Assembly (NCBI RefSeq): GCF_014385085.1
Contig: NZ_JACRTD010000004.1
Span: 186,001-250,000 of the forward strand
DNA: 64,000 nucleotides
DNA from: Youxingia wuxianensis
GTDB taxonomy: Bacteria; Bacillota; Clostridia; Oscillospirales; Ruminococcaceae
Direction: 5' to 3'
The number at the start of each line of letters is the position of its first letter. Position 1 is the stretch's first letter. A model generated the notes under the pieces. It was given only the letters and a program-made list of their open reading frames with translations. It was not told the DNA's origin and ran no database searches. A program made the translations under genes and the position numbers. This document shows positions 52,367 through 60,643 of this stretch, piece after piece.

Positions 52367-53866
52367 CTATTTGCTCTTTTTCTGCCGGCCCTCAGGGGAA
52401 ATCTGCTGGGGTCCGGTATAATTTTTAATCAGCCCGGCGTAAAATCCCACCGCTTTCGCAAGGCTGTCAACATCCAAGTTTTCTCCAATTCCATGAGCGC
52501 TTTTCATCTGCTCGTTGGTCATAATTAAGGGCACAAACCGCAGCACACAATTACATATCCGGGTATAGTGCCGGGAGTCTGTCCCTGCCAGCATTACATA
52601 GGGAGAAATAGGAATTTCCCCGAAGGTGTCCCGGATACGCCGCAGGACATATTTATATTCATAACTGTTGGTATCCGCAGGATTGCACACGTCATACCCG
52701 CTGATAATCTGCGTGCTGATATCGTATTTTCTGGCGATTTTGGCCACTTTGTTAATCGAAGGCCCCATCCGTTGATGCGTCATAAAGCGCATATTGGCCG
52801 TTACACTGGCCTCCATAGGAATCACGTTGGCCCCGTTGCTCCCCTGGGCCATAGTAAAGACGCAGGTGGATGCGATCATCGCGTTGGCCTGCCCTCCCAT
52901 TTTTGGAAGCACTAATTTTAACAGCGGCCCGAACAGCCATAAATTTCCTAAAATAAACCGGAAAGGAAAGTGCATATAATGAGCCATAGAGTGATACATC
53001 TGTTTTACCGGTTGTGTAAACTTGTGTTTAAAAGGCGGGCGCTTTTCTATCCGATTGACAAACGCCGCCAGCCGGGCAATGGGGGTGTTTCTTTGGGGGA
53101 TACTGGCATGTCCGCCCGTACTTTCAGCGGTAAATTTTACATTTGCCCGCCCCTTTTCCAAAACACCTACCATGGCCACTACAAGGTCGTGTTCCATTCC
53201 CGGCATCGGGCTTCCGATCATCGCGCCCCCTTCATCCATCACCAAGCCTAAGGTAATTCCCTGGGCCTGCAGGTAATCTACCGTTTTCACCGCGCCGTCA
53301 CCGGTAATCTCTTCATTATTGGACGAAGCGATATACACATCGCAAGCCGGAGTAACGCCTTCTCCCAGCAGATATTCTACCGACTCCAGGATAGCGCACA
53401 AAGCGCCTTTGGTATCCACCGAGCCCCTGCCCCAAATCGCCCCGCCGGATATTTCCCCATCAAAAGCTCCCCAGTCCCCGCCAGCCTCCACCACATCCAT
53501 ATGGGACATTAGAAGGATGGGTTTCAGGGAAGGATTGCTTCCTTTCCATTTGAACAGCAGCGCACCGTCGATATCTTTCTTTTCCAAGGTGGCGTGAAGC
53601 TTGGGATACAGCCGTTCAATCAGCCGGTGGAACTGGTAGATTGTGGTCATATCCTTATTTCCCCGCCGGCTGACCGTTGGAACCTGTATCATTTGGCTAA
53701 GATGCGTAGCGTAGATGTCCTTATTCTTCAGCCACTGGGACATATCCGATTGAGGCACTGGCTTGAGTTCCGTTCGCATAGCTGCCGTATGTATCAGAGC
53801 AATGATCAAAAGCACCAGCAGGACGCCCAAAAGGACGCCTAAAATTGTTAGTATGATCTGTAGCAT
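52367..53866 (-). CDS. Membrane-anchored M20-family metallopeptidase
   Basis: 499 residues. One N-terminal membrane helix (about 3-28), then the M20 core: metal ligands in LMSHMDVVEAGG, RGSVDTKGAL, SSNNEEITGDG and the late SAHGIGEN; the lid domain has VKFTAESTGGHAS. Related to carboxypeptidase S/PM20D1, which hydrolyse N-acyl amino acids or dipeptides. The active site probably faces outside. It lies 22 bases upstream of the phosphomutase. Confidence 0.88.
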   Translation of the reverse strand: MLQIILTILGVLLGVLLVLLIIALIHTAAMRTELKPVPQSDMSQWLKNKDIYATHLSQMIQVPTVSRRGNKDMTTIYQFHRLIERLYPKLHATLEKKDIDGALLFKWKGSNPSLKPILLMSHMDVVEAGGDWGAFDGEISGGAIWGRGSVDTKGALCAILESVEYLLGEGVTPACDVYIASSNNEEITGDGAVKTVDYLQAQGITLGLVMDEGGAMIGSPMPGMEHDLVVAMVGVLEKGRANVKFTAESTGGHASIPQRNTPIARLAAFVNRIEKRPPFKHKFTQPVKQMYHSMAHYMHFPFRFILGNLWLFGPLLKLVLPKMGGQANAMIASTCVFTMAQGSNGANVIPMEASVTANMRFMTHQRMGPSINKVAKIARKYDISTQIISGYDVCNPADTNSYEYKYVLRRIRDTFGEIPISPYVMLAGTDSRHYTRICNCVLRFVPLIMTNEQMKSAHGIGENLDVDSLAKAVGFYAGLIKNYTGPQQISPEGRQKKSK

Positions 53867-54059
53867 ATGATTTCTACCGCCTTATAGTTTGACTAGGGTG
53901 TGGTATTGTACTTCCTATTTCGGGGCGCAGGCTGCAAAGCGCGTCCCAAAGTCATTGTTCGTTTTTTATTATATCATAACTTTTGTATTTTTGCGCATAA
54001 AGATTGATTGTTTCCCCCAGTTTGTGATAAAATTTAAGAACCTTTAAAAGGAGGTTGGC

Positions 54060-54599
54060 ATGGATACAATTTTTCAAGCGGATCTGACGATCGTTACCTG
54101 GATACACGAGCACCTGAGCTGTGCTTTTTTGGACTGGCTGCTTCCCTTTATCACTACCTTGGGAAACAGCGGCTTTATTTGGCTTGTCTTTTCCGTACTT
54201 CTTTTGTGGAGCAAAAAAACCCGGCCTTATGGAGTGATGTGCGCCCTTGCTTTGCTTATGACTACCTTGATCGGCGAGTTCGCCATAAAAAACCTGGTGG
54301 GGCGCCTGCGTCCATTTTCTCATCTGCCGCAGCTTACGCTGCTCATATCTCCCCCAAGCGGCTTTTCTTTCCCCTCGGGACATTCCTCCTCTTCCTTTGC
54401 CGGAGCGCTGTGTATCTATTTTATGGATAAAAAGCTCGGCCGCTGCGCCCTTGTGCTGGCAGGCCTGATCGCTTTCTCCCGGCTGTACCTCACGGTCCAT
54501 TATCTCACCGATGTGGCCTGCGGAATTGCCTTAGGAATTGCCTGCGCTTATCTGTCCCGGCGGATATGCCGAAAATTTTCGTGGGGAAAAAATTTGTAG
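54060..54599 (+). CDS. PAP2-family phosphatase
   Basis: 179 residues, about five to six membrane helices. The three family motifs are intact: KNLVGRLRP, FPSGHSS and SRLYLTVHYLTD. Probably recycles undecaprenyl pyrophosphate or dephosphorylates phosphatidate at the outer membrane face. AAAGGAGG precedes the ATG, and the next gene begins 16 bases later. Confidence 0.92.
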   Translation: MDTIFQADLTIVTWIHEHLSCAFLDWLLPFITTLGNSGFIWLVFSVLLLWSKKTRPYGVMCALALLMTTLIGEFAIKNLVGRLRPFSHLPQLTLLISPPSGFSFPSGHSSSSFAGALCIYFMDKKLGRCALVLAGLIAFSRLYLTVHYLTDVACGIALGIACAYLSRRICRKFSWGKNL

Positions 54600-54615
54600 G
54601 AAAAGGGGAAGCAGT

Positions 54616-56178
54616 ATGCCTACCATGAGCCTGTATATGGGAAAGGAGCATTGTTCTTTTTCCTTTGAAGCGCCCGCTTTGATCTCCCAGGAGCTTCAGG
54701 AGCGGGGGGTTGGGTTCGCCCTGCCCTGCGGGGGAAACCGCACCTGTAAAAAATGCCGAGTCACTGCTTATGGGGAGCTTTCTCCCCTTTCTTTGGAGGA
54801 AAGGGAAGCCTTTTCCCCCGCAGAACTGGAACAGAATCTGCGCCTTGCCTGCTGTACGGTGGCTCTGGGCGACTGTACGGTAGTGCTTCCCAAAGGGACA
54901 AGCTTTTTTGCGGATACCTTTGAGGAGCTTCCCTCTGTCGGCGACGCCTCCCCTTTCGGCAGCCAGGGAGTTGCCGCCGCTGTGGATATCGGAACCACTA
55001 CTATCGCCGTTTATCTTGTAGATTTAACCGATTCTCATATTATCGCCCGGTTGGGGGAGGAAAACCAACAGAAATGTTTTGGCGCGGATGTGATCTCCCG
55101 GATTGCCTGCGCTCAGGAAAAACCCGGTCCGCTGCAAAAAACGGTCTGCTCCCAGCTGGACAGGATGATCGGCCTTCTCCTTGCTCAAACAAACATCCCC
55201 AAGCAAGCGGTAAAGGGAATGGCCATTACCGGAAATACCACTATGCTTCATCTTTTATGCGGTCTGGACGCCAGCGGTATTGCCGCCGCCCCCTTTGTTC
55301 CCCAAAGCCTATTTGGGGTCATGTACAGTGCCCGCGAGCTTTTTCGCAGCCTTCCCGCCTCTTGCCCGGTGTACCTGTGTCCCTGCGTCAGCGCATATGC
55401 GGGCGCGGATTTGGTTTGTGCCGCTCTGTCCTGTAAAATGGAGGAAAACTCCCTGGTGGTGGATATCGGAACCAATGGAGAAATGGCTCTTTTTCGGGAA
55501 GGCCGGCTGCTGTGCGCGGCGGCGGCGGCTGGTCCCGCCTTTGAAGGGGCGGGCCTTTCCATGGGAATGCCCGCCAAAAATGGGGCGGTAAAAGAAGTTT
55601 CCTATCAGGACGGCAGGCTTTCCTATCAGGTGGTGGGCGCTGGTCCGGCACAGGGAATTTGCGGCACCGGGGCTGTGGACGCTTTGGCGTTCTTGCTGGA
55701 GCAGGGGGCTCTGGATGAAACCGGTCTGCTGTTAGAGGAGGGGCATCCTTTTTCCCCTTTGATCCGTAAAACAAAAGAGGACACCGCTTTCCTGTTGGGA
55801 GACAGCGGCGTTATGATAACCCAGCGGGACATCCGCCAGCTTCAATTGGCAAAAGCCGCGATCGCCGCCGGGATTGATACCTTGCTCTACCGCGGCGGCT
55901 GTCAGCCCCAGGACATCACCTCTGTTTATATCGCCGGCGGATTTGGAAGCTGGCTCAATCCGTATACCGCCGGAAAAATTGGCCTTTTGCCCCCAAGCTT
56001 AATCGACCGATGCCAGTCCGTGGGAAACGCCGCGGGGGCCGGGGCCTGCCTGTGCGCATTGTCGGAAACTTTTTTGGTCCAGGCCCAGACCCTTGCCCAA
56101 ACTGCCCAGGAGGTTTCCCTTTCCCAAGATCCTTATTTTATGGAGCAGTATATTCACAGGATGCTCTTTTATGCGTAA
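54616..56178 (+). CDS. RACo-like ferredoxin/ASKHA reductive activator of corrinoid proteins
   Basis: 520 residues. The N-terminal [2Fe-2S] domain has CGGNRTCKKC with a last ligand in RLACCT. The C-terminal ASKHA domain has phosphate loop AAVDIGTTTIAVYLVD, a second LVVDIGTNGEMAL, and the adenosine motif YIAGGFGSWLN. Relatives use ATP to drive reduction of inactive Co(II) corrinoid proteins in methyltransferase systems. The linker region seen in RACo is short here. No corrinoid protein or methyltransferase is nearby, so the partner is elsewhere. ATG 54616 has GGGGAAG upstream. Confidence 0.88.
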   Translation: MPTMSLYMGKEHCSFSFEAPALISQELQERGVGFALPCGGNRTCKKCRVTAYGELSPLSLEEREAFSPAELEQNLRLACCTVALGDCTVVLPKGTSFFADTFEELPSVGDASPFGSQGVAAAVDIGTTTIAVYLVDLTDSHIIARLGEENQQKCFGADVISRIACAQEKPGPLQKTVCSQLDRMIGLLLAQTNIPKQAVKGMAITGNTTMLHLLCGLDASGIAAAPFVPQSLFGVMYSARELFRSLPASCPVYLCPCVSAYAGADLVCAALSCKMEENSLVVDIGTNGEMALFREGRLLCAAAAAGPAFEGAGLSMGMPAKNGAVKEVSYQDGRLSYQVVGAGPAQGICGTGAVDALAFLLEQGALDETGLLLEEGHPFSPLIRKTKEDTAFLLGDSGVMITQRDIRQLQLAKAAIAAGIDTLLYRGGCQPQDITSVYIAGGFGSWLNPYTAGKIGLLPPSLIDRCQSVGNAAGAGACLCALSETFLVQAQTLAQTAQEVSLSQDPYFMEQYIHRMLFYA

Positions 56179-56185
56179 GCAATCC

Positions 56186-56220
56186 AAAAGCCCTGCGGAA
56201 ATTTTCCCGCAAGGCTTTTT
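56186..56220 (+). terminator. Terminator after the RACo-like gene
   Basis: AAAGCC..TGCGG/CCGCA..GGCTTT with loop AAATTTTC and a T-run on the plus strand. Confidence 0.8.
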
Positions 56221-56252
56221 GGCCGCTGTAAAGCTTCTCTTCATGCGCGCTT

Positions 56253-57395
56253 TTATACTTCTTTTTCCGGTTCGGGCGATTGCCGGGACGGAGCGCGCTG
56301 ATAAACCGCCTCCCGTATCAGCCGATAAATGACAGCAAATACCGGGGTTCCCAAAATCATGCCCAATACTCCGAAAAGGCCTCCGCCTACCGTAACGGAA
56401 AACAGCACCCATAAGGGCGGCAGCCCCACCGATTCTCCAATGATCTTCGGGGCGATAATATTGCCGTCGACCTGTTGGACAATAACCACAAATAAAATGT
56501 ACCACACCGCTTTGAGCGGATCGATCATAAGGATAATGAAAAATCCGGGAACCGCCCCAATAAACGGACCGAAAAACGGGATCACATTGGTAATTCCCAT
56601 GACTACGCCGATAAGCATAGCATACGGGAATTGTAAAATTGATAATCCAATAACACTGACCACCCCGATAATCAAAGCGTCGGTAATCTGGCCGGTCACA
56701 TATTTCCCAAAGGTTTCCACAATCACCCTGCTTATACGGGAGGTTTGGCGCGCCGCCGGCTGGGGCAGAAATGCCCGGTTGATCATGGAAACTTGGTTCA
56801 CCAGCTTTTCTTTGCTCAGCAGAAGATAAATCGAAACGATCATCGCAATCATAGTATCCATCACTCCGCCGCTGACAGAGATCACCAAATTTATCATCCG
56901 GGGCATGGCGTCGATAATAAACTGCAGCACCCATTCCACCGCCTTGTTGAGCTGTTCCATCAGCTGTTCCCAAATCTGCGGCTGGATATTCAGTTTTGTG
57001 ATCAGATCTTCCACCATCTTCTGCAGGGAATTGAGATAGGAGGGCACGTTATTGGCTAAGGTAACAATACTCGTGGCCAATTGGGGGATTACTACCACCA
57101 ACAAAACAGAGATCCCAATAATTAAAATCAGATAGGTGGACACTAAGGAAATCGGCCGTTTAAACTTAGCCGCCCGGGGATATTTTTCCCACACTGGCCG
57201 GTACAGCTTTTCTTCAAAAGCGCACAGCAGGTAATTGAGCACAAAGGCAATTACCATTCCTAAAATAAAGGGCATAAACAAACTCAAACCGGCCTTAATA
57301 GTTTTCGCCAGGGCGTCCAGGTTGGTAAGCCCTAAATAGAGCAGTACTGTAAAGGCGGATACCAATAGATAACCTTTGATTTTACTTTTGTCCAA
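56253..57395 (-). CDS. AI-2E family transporter
   Basis: 380 residues, eight predicted membrane helices with a long central loop (PerM/YtvI family, formerly UPF0118). Conserved motif GFFIILMIDPLKAVWY and end GGGLFGVLGMILGTPVFAV. Members export autoinducer-2 or exchange Na and H ions. TTG 57395 is preferred because AGGGA lies nine bases upstream; ATG 57425 lacks a site and overlaps the previous stop. Confidence 0.85.
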   Translation of the reverse strand: MDKSKIKGYLLVSAFTVLLYLGLTNLDALAKTIKAGLSLFMPFILGMVIAFVLNYLLCAFEEKLYRPVWEKYPRAAKFKRPISLVSTYLILIIGISVLLVVVIPQLATSIVTLANNVPSYLNSLQKMVEDLITKLNIQPQIWEQLMEQLNKAVEWVLQFIIDAMPRMINLVISVSGGVMDTMIAMIVSIYLLLSKEKLVNQVSMINRAFLPQPAARQTSRISRVIVETFGKYVTGQITDALIIGVVSVIGLSILQFPYAMLIGVVMGITNVIPFFGPFIGAVPGFFIILMIDPLKAVWYILFVVIVQQVDGNIIAPKIIGESVGLPPLWVLFSVTVGGGLFGVLGMILGTPVFAVIYRLIREAVYQRAPSRQSPEPEKEV

Positions 57396-57414
57396 AATTT
57401 CACATCCCTGCAAT

Positions 57415-58305
57415 TTATGATACATCCGCGGTCTTGCTCTGCTTCTGGGCCAGGTATACGCCCAAAAGAATCAGCGCCGCGCCTAAAATCGAGTAAAGGG
57501 TAACCACTTCATGAAGCACGATCACCGAAGCGATCATTGTTACTAAAGGATTAAAATAGATAAAGTTATTGGCCTTTACCGCTCCCAGTTTATCCACTAC
57601 AATATACCATGTGACATAACATAGAGAGGAAGCGATCAGCCCTAAAAACAGCAGGTTTAGATAAACCACCGGCTGACGCAAAACCTGAAAAGAGACCAGT
57701 TTTCCATCAATGGCAATACAGGGGAGCATCGTAAGGATGGAATAGAAAAAAATCTTGCGAGTCATATACAGATAGCTGTGTTCCTGATGAATATTGCGTA
57801 TAATCAGCGTATAAAACACCCAGCTAAATGCGGCGCCCAGCGCCAGCAGATCCCCCAGCGGATTTAATTTTAAGATAAAATTGCCGTTGAACACTACCAG
57901 ACAAATCCCCGCCATAGCCACCAAAAAGCCAAGCACAATATTGCGGGTGAGCTTTTCATCCCCTGCTAAATGGGCGGTGATCGACGTTAAAATAGGAACG
58001 GCGGCAAGCAGCAGGCTCACATTGGAGGCCTGAGTATAGCTGACGGCATAATTTTCCGCTAGAAAGTACAAGGTGCTCCCGCATAAAGCCGCGCCTAAAA
58101 TAAGTATTTCCTGGCGCAGACTGGCTGGTTTATGAAACTTTGGATAGAATATCCAAAGAGCAATATAAGCAATCACATATCGGCTGAGCATAATCTGTAC
58201 CGGGGTCATATAGGCCAGCAGTACCTTGCTGGAGACAAAAGTAGTTCCCCAGATGGCAATTGTGATCAGCGCCAAAGCGGCATAACGTTTTTCTGCGGTG
58301 TTCAT
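57415..58305 (-). CDS. EamA/DMT-family transporter
   Basis: 296 residues, ten predicted helices in two EamA repeats (ALITIAIWGTTFVSSKVLL and LGDLLALGAAFSWVFYTLI starts). Exports an unidentified metabolite. ATG 58305 starts the usual short basic N-terminus; longer upstream frames overlap the preceding small gene. Confidence 0.88.
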   Translation of the reverse strand: MNTAEKRYAALALITIAIWGTTFVSSKVLLAYMTPVQIMLSRYVIAYIALWIFYPKFHKPASLRQEILILGAALCGSTLYFLAENYAVSYTQASNVSLLLAAVPILTSITAHLAGDEKLTRNIVLGFLVAMAGICLVVFNGNFILKLNPLGDLLALGAAFSWVFYTLIIRNIHQEHSYLYMTRKIFFYSILTMLPCIAIDGKLVSFQVLRQPVVYLNLLFLGLIASSLCYVTWYIVVDKLGAVKANNFIYFNPLVTMIASVIVLHEVVTLYSILGAALILLGVYLAQKQSKTADVS

Positions 58306-58319
58306 AGGTTCTCTGTCCT

Positions 58320-58517
58320 TTACTGGGAAGCGACGTACTGCGACTGGGAATCGGCCGAACCGAAGTTTTCCCAAAATCCCTTATCGTCTGTGACCTCCCG
58401 CACCTGAAAAAACAATAGTAATCCAAGGATGACAGCCGCGGCGATCACTGCCAGGAGGATCACAGACTTTACTGGTTTTTTCTTTTTTGGCGGGATTCCC
58501 TGAAAATAATCATTCAT
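58320..58517 (-). CDS. Small single-span membrane protein
   Basis: 65 residues: polybasic PPKKKKPVKS, one helix (VILLAVIAAAVILGLLLFF), then a polar outside tail of about 28 residues. No family recognised. AAGGA is nine bases before ATG. Lies 15 bases upstream of the EamA gene, likely co-transcribed. Confidence 0.6.
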   Translation of the reverse strand: MNDYFQGIPPKKKKPVKSVILLAVIAAAVILGLLLFFQVREVTDDKGFWENFGSADSQSQYVASQ

Positions 58518-58550
58518 AATTGTATTCCTTTAATCTGCAGGAGCGGAAGA

Positions 58551-58787
58551 TCAGCCGTCCTTTTGCTGCACTATCATCCGATAAAAAATATATACATAAG
58601 AGCCAATAGCTACTATCCAAAGCAAAGGCGCCAGTTTTTTTAACTTTTTGGAACAATAAATTCCAATCAAAGCGCCGATGGACAGAAGGCACGTTTTAAA
58701 TACTGCTACGTCAGCCACATTGAATTGCTTCCATCTTTCCATACCCCAATTGACAAATCGTTTGCAGGCACACATACAGTTTTCCAT
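58551..58787 (-). CDS. Small membrane protein with an N-terminal Cys cluster
   Basis: 78 residues: MENCMCACKRF at the start, then two hydrophobic segments. GGAGGTGC before ATG 58787 settles the start. Cys residues at 4, 6 and 8 are notable, but no family is recognised. First gene of a four-gene operon ending at 56253. Confidence 0.6.
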   Translation of the reverse strand: MENCMCACKRFVNWGMERWKQFNVADVAVFKTCLLSIGALIGIYCSKKLKKLAPLLWIVAIGSYVYIFYRMIVQQKDG

Positions 58788-58878
58788 AAAAGCACCTCCA
58801 TTATTAAAGCGGCGGTTTCCTGTGCGGTCTGTTTTTATTTTACCATAGGAGTTATATTTTTGCACGTTAATTTTTTCG

Positions 58879-58942
58879 GGGGCGGCGGGAAAACGCTTTG
58901 GGTTTTAGGGCGCGGCTGCAAAGGGGGCGGCCTGGTTTCGCC
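58879..58942. repeat. Degenerate partial copy of the 162-bp hairpin repeat
   Basis: GGCGGGAAAACGC through GGTTTTAGGGCG, GCTGCAAA and CCTGGTTTCGCC follows the order of the units at 2611-3096 in the same orientation, with many substitutions. The rest of 58866-59088 holds no gene. Confidence 0.65.
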
Positions 58943-59088
58943 AGTCGGCCGGCTGCAGCCCCATAAAACAATGTTTATCGGCTCTTAACTATGCCCGATA
59001 AAGGCAGTTTCTTTCGTTATGTTACCGCTTTTAAAGCGCATACTAAAAGAAAAAGTTTTTTCTCCCCATAATAGAAAAGGAGTTTTGT

Positions 59089-59685
59089 ATGAAGAGTTTT
59101 CATCCGGAATATCTAAAACCCGGGATGCGCAACTTAAAAACCGCCATTGCCATCCTGCTGTGTCTGCTTTTATTTCAGGCGTTCGGCGGAGATCCGGGAA
59201 TTGCCTGCATCGCGGCCTTGATTTCTATGCAGGGCAGTGTAGAGGCTTCCCTGATCCAGGGAAAACATCGGATTATCGGTACAATTATCGGGGGTGTTAT
59301 GGGAGGAGTATTAATCAATCTCTTTTATTTTATACAAAATCCCTATCTCTGTATCCTGATTATAGCCTCCGGCGTCAGTCTGCTGATCTGGGTCTGCAAT
59401 TTGATCGGCCAGCAGCCTTGTATTGTGATCGGGTGTGTAGTTTATTTTGTCATCGTCCTGGGTAATACGGATATCAGCCCCTGGGCGTACGCTTTTTTCC
59501 GTACCAGCGACACCTGTATCGGCATCCTGATCGCTGTAGCGGTAAATGCCGCCATCCCAGTAAAACAAAAAAATAAAAGGAGAATCCCTTCGCTTTTACG
59601 GGCGTCCCCTTTTCTTGGCATTCGGCGGGACGGGGCGCCTTCTCCGTTATTGGGAAAGGCGCGCTTTGCCCCGGCGCGGCTATAA
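59089..59685 (+). CDS. Aromatic acid exporter-family (FUSC-like) membrane protein
   Basis: 198 residues. Five to six membrane helices with the family opening LKPGMRNLKTAIAI, the QGSVEASLIQGKHRIIGT motif and the GNTDISPWAYAFFR segment. The natural end is near VNAAIPVKQ (about residue 167). The remaining 30 residues are basic and come partly from a hairpin repeat (RFAPARL), which supplies the stop codon. A normal C-terminus may have been lost or extended. Confidence 0.8.
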   Translation: MKSFHPEYLKPGMRNLKTAIAILLCLLLFQAFGGDPGIACIAALISMQGSVEASLIQGKHRIIGTIIGGVMGGVLINLFYFIQNPYLCILIIASGVSLLIWVCNLIGQQPCIVIGCVVYFVIVLGNTDISPWAYAFFRTSDTCIGILIAVAVNAAIPVKQKNKRRIPSLLRASPFLGIRRDGAPSPLLGKARFAPARL

Positions 59686-59885
59686 AAAAATCCCCGCAAA
59701 AACAAGTTTTTGCCCCCGGACATCCTCCGGAAATGGTTTCGCTTTTGGCGAAACCATGGGGATGTTCTTTGCAGCCTGCGCCCCAAACGCAACGCGTTTT
59801 CCCGCCTGCGGCGGCGGCAAATCTCTGATTTGCCCAGGCGCGGCTATAAAAAAACCCGCAAAAACAAGGTTTTGCGCCCGGACCT
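59655..59885. repeat. Hairpin-repeat array, about 1.4 units, inverted relative to 2611-3096
   Basis: GGCTATAAAAAAA occurs at 59679 and 59843, giving a 164-base unit. Between them the same hairpin order runs backwards: GCAAAAACAAGTTTTTGC, CCGGACATCCTCCGG, GGTTTCGC..GCGAAACC, CGCAACGCG and CCGCCTGCGGCGG. The first edge lies inside the exporter gene. Confidence 0.85.
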
Positions 59886-60091
59886 AATAAGAATACCTGC
59901 CATTCGAGAGCAGATGCACTTGCCAACGGCGGGCGAAGCCCATTTATCTTGACCGTTAACAAGGGCGGCCGGCTTTACTATTCTCTGTAACAACTCAAAC
60001 AAAAGCGGTAGAAAAATTTATATACGAATGATATAATTTTAGCTGTAGCAGACACCGATAAATCAGTTTGGTTAGGGAAGGAAGAAAGCTA

Positions 60092-60553
60092 ATGTTAACA
60101 AAACCGATTTATGGCTGGAGTGATTTTCATCTCGAAGGTACTTCTACATACGGATTGAGTTATATTGATGATATAGCGTTTGAATGGGTGGACCAGGCAA
60201 TAAATGGGCTTGAAACGATGTTGCCTTTTTGTGTAAAAGGATTTTTAGAACCCAATCGCTTTTTGTGTACTGTAAGTTATTGGAATTGTCATATTGTATG
60301 TGAAGATGAAGAACGTTACCCTTTAAATAAAGAGGATGTAATAAATGAATTTTCTCATACAAGTATGTTGCAATTTTGCCAATATCTTTATGACGATATC
60401 AGTCAGAATATAAATGAGTGGGTTTCATTTATTGATTATGAAGATATAGATGTTGCAAAAAGAAATAAAGATCTTGCCCAAAAACTGGTACGTCTAAAAA
60501 AGCTAATTGCTGAACGAGAAGAGTGGTTTCGTAAAAACCGATGTTTTCTCTAA
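60092..60553 (+). CDS. AT-rich orphan protein, possibly an immunity-type protein
   Basis: 153 residues, acidic (many Asp/Glu), with Trp/Tyr/Phe-rich helices and no membrane segment. Base composition is much more AT-rich than the surrounding genes, which suggests transfer. It resembles small acidic immunity proteins in general character only; no toxin gene is beside it. GGAAGGAAG precedes ATG 60092. Confidence 0.6.
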   Translation: MLTKPIYGWSDFHLEGTSTYGLSYIDDIAFEWVDQAINGLETMLPFCVKGFLEPNRFLCTVSYWNCHIVCEDEERYPLNKEDVINEFSHTSMLQFCQYLYDDISQNINEWVSFIDYEDIDVAKRNKDLAQKLVRLKKLIAEREEWFRKNRCFL

Positions 60554-60601
60554 AAGATAGTTTTTAATTTTCAAAAAGGGTTTAGGATATTCTCAATAAG
60601 C

Positions 60602-60642
60602 AAAAACCCCCGGCAAAACGCTCGTTTTGCCGGGGGTTTTTT
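60602..60642. terminator. Bidirectional terminator of the orphan gene and hppA
   Basis: AAAAACCCCCGGCAAAAC/GTTTTGCCGGGGGTTTTT with a GCTC loop. Confidence 0.92.
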
Positions 60643-60643
60643 A

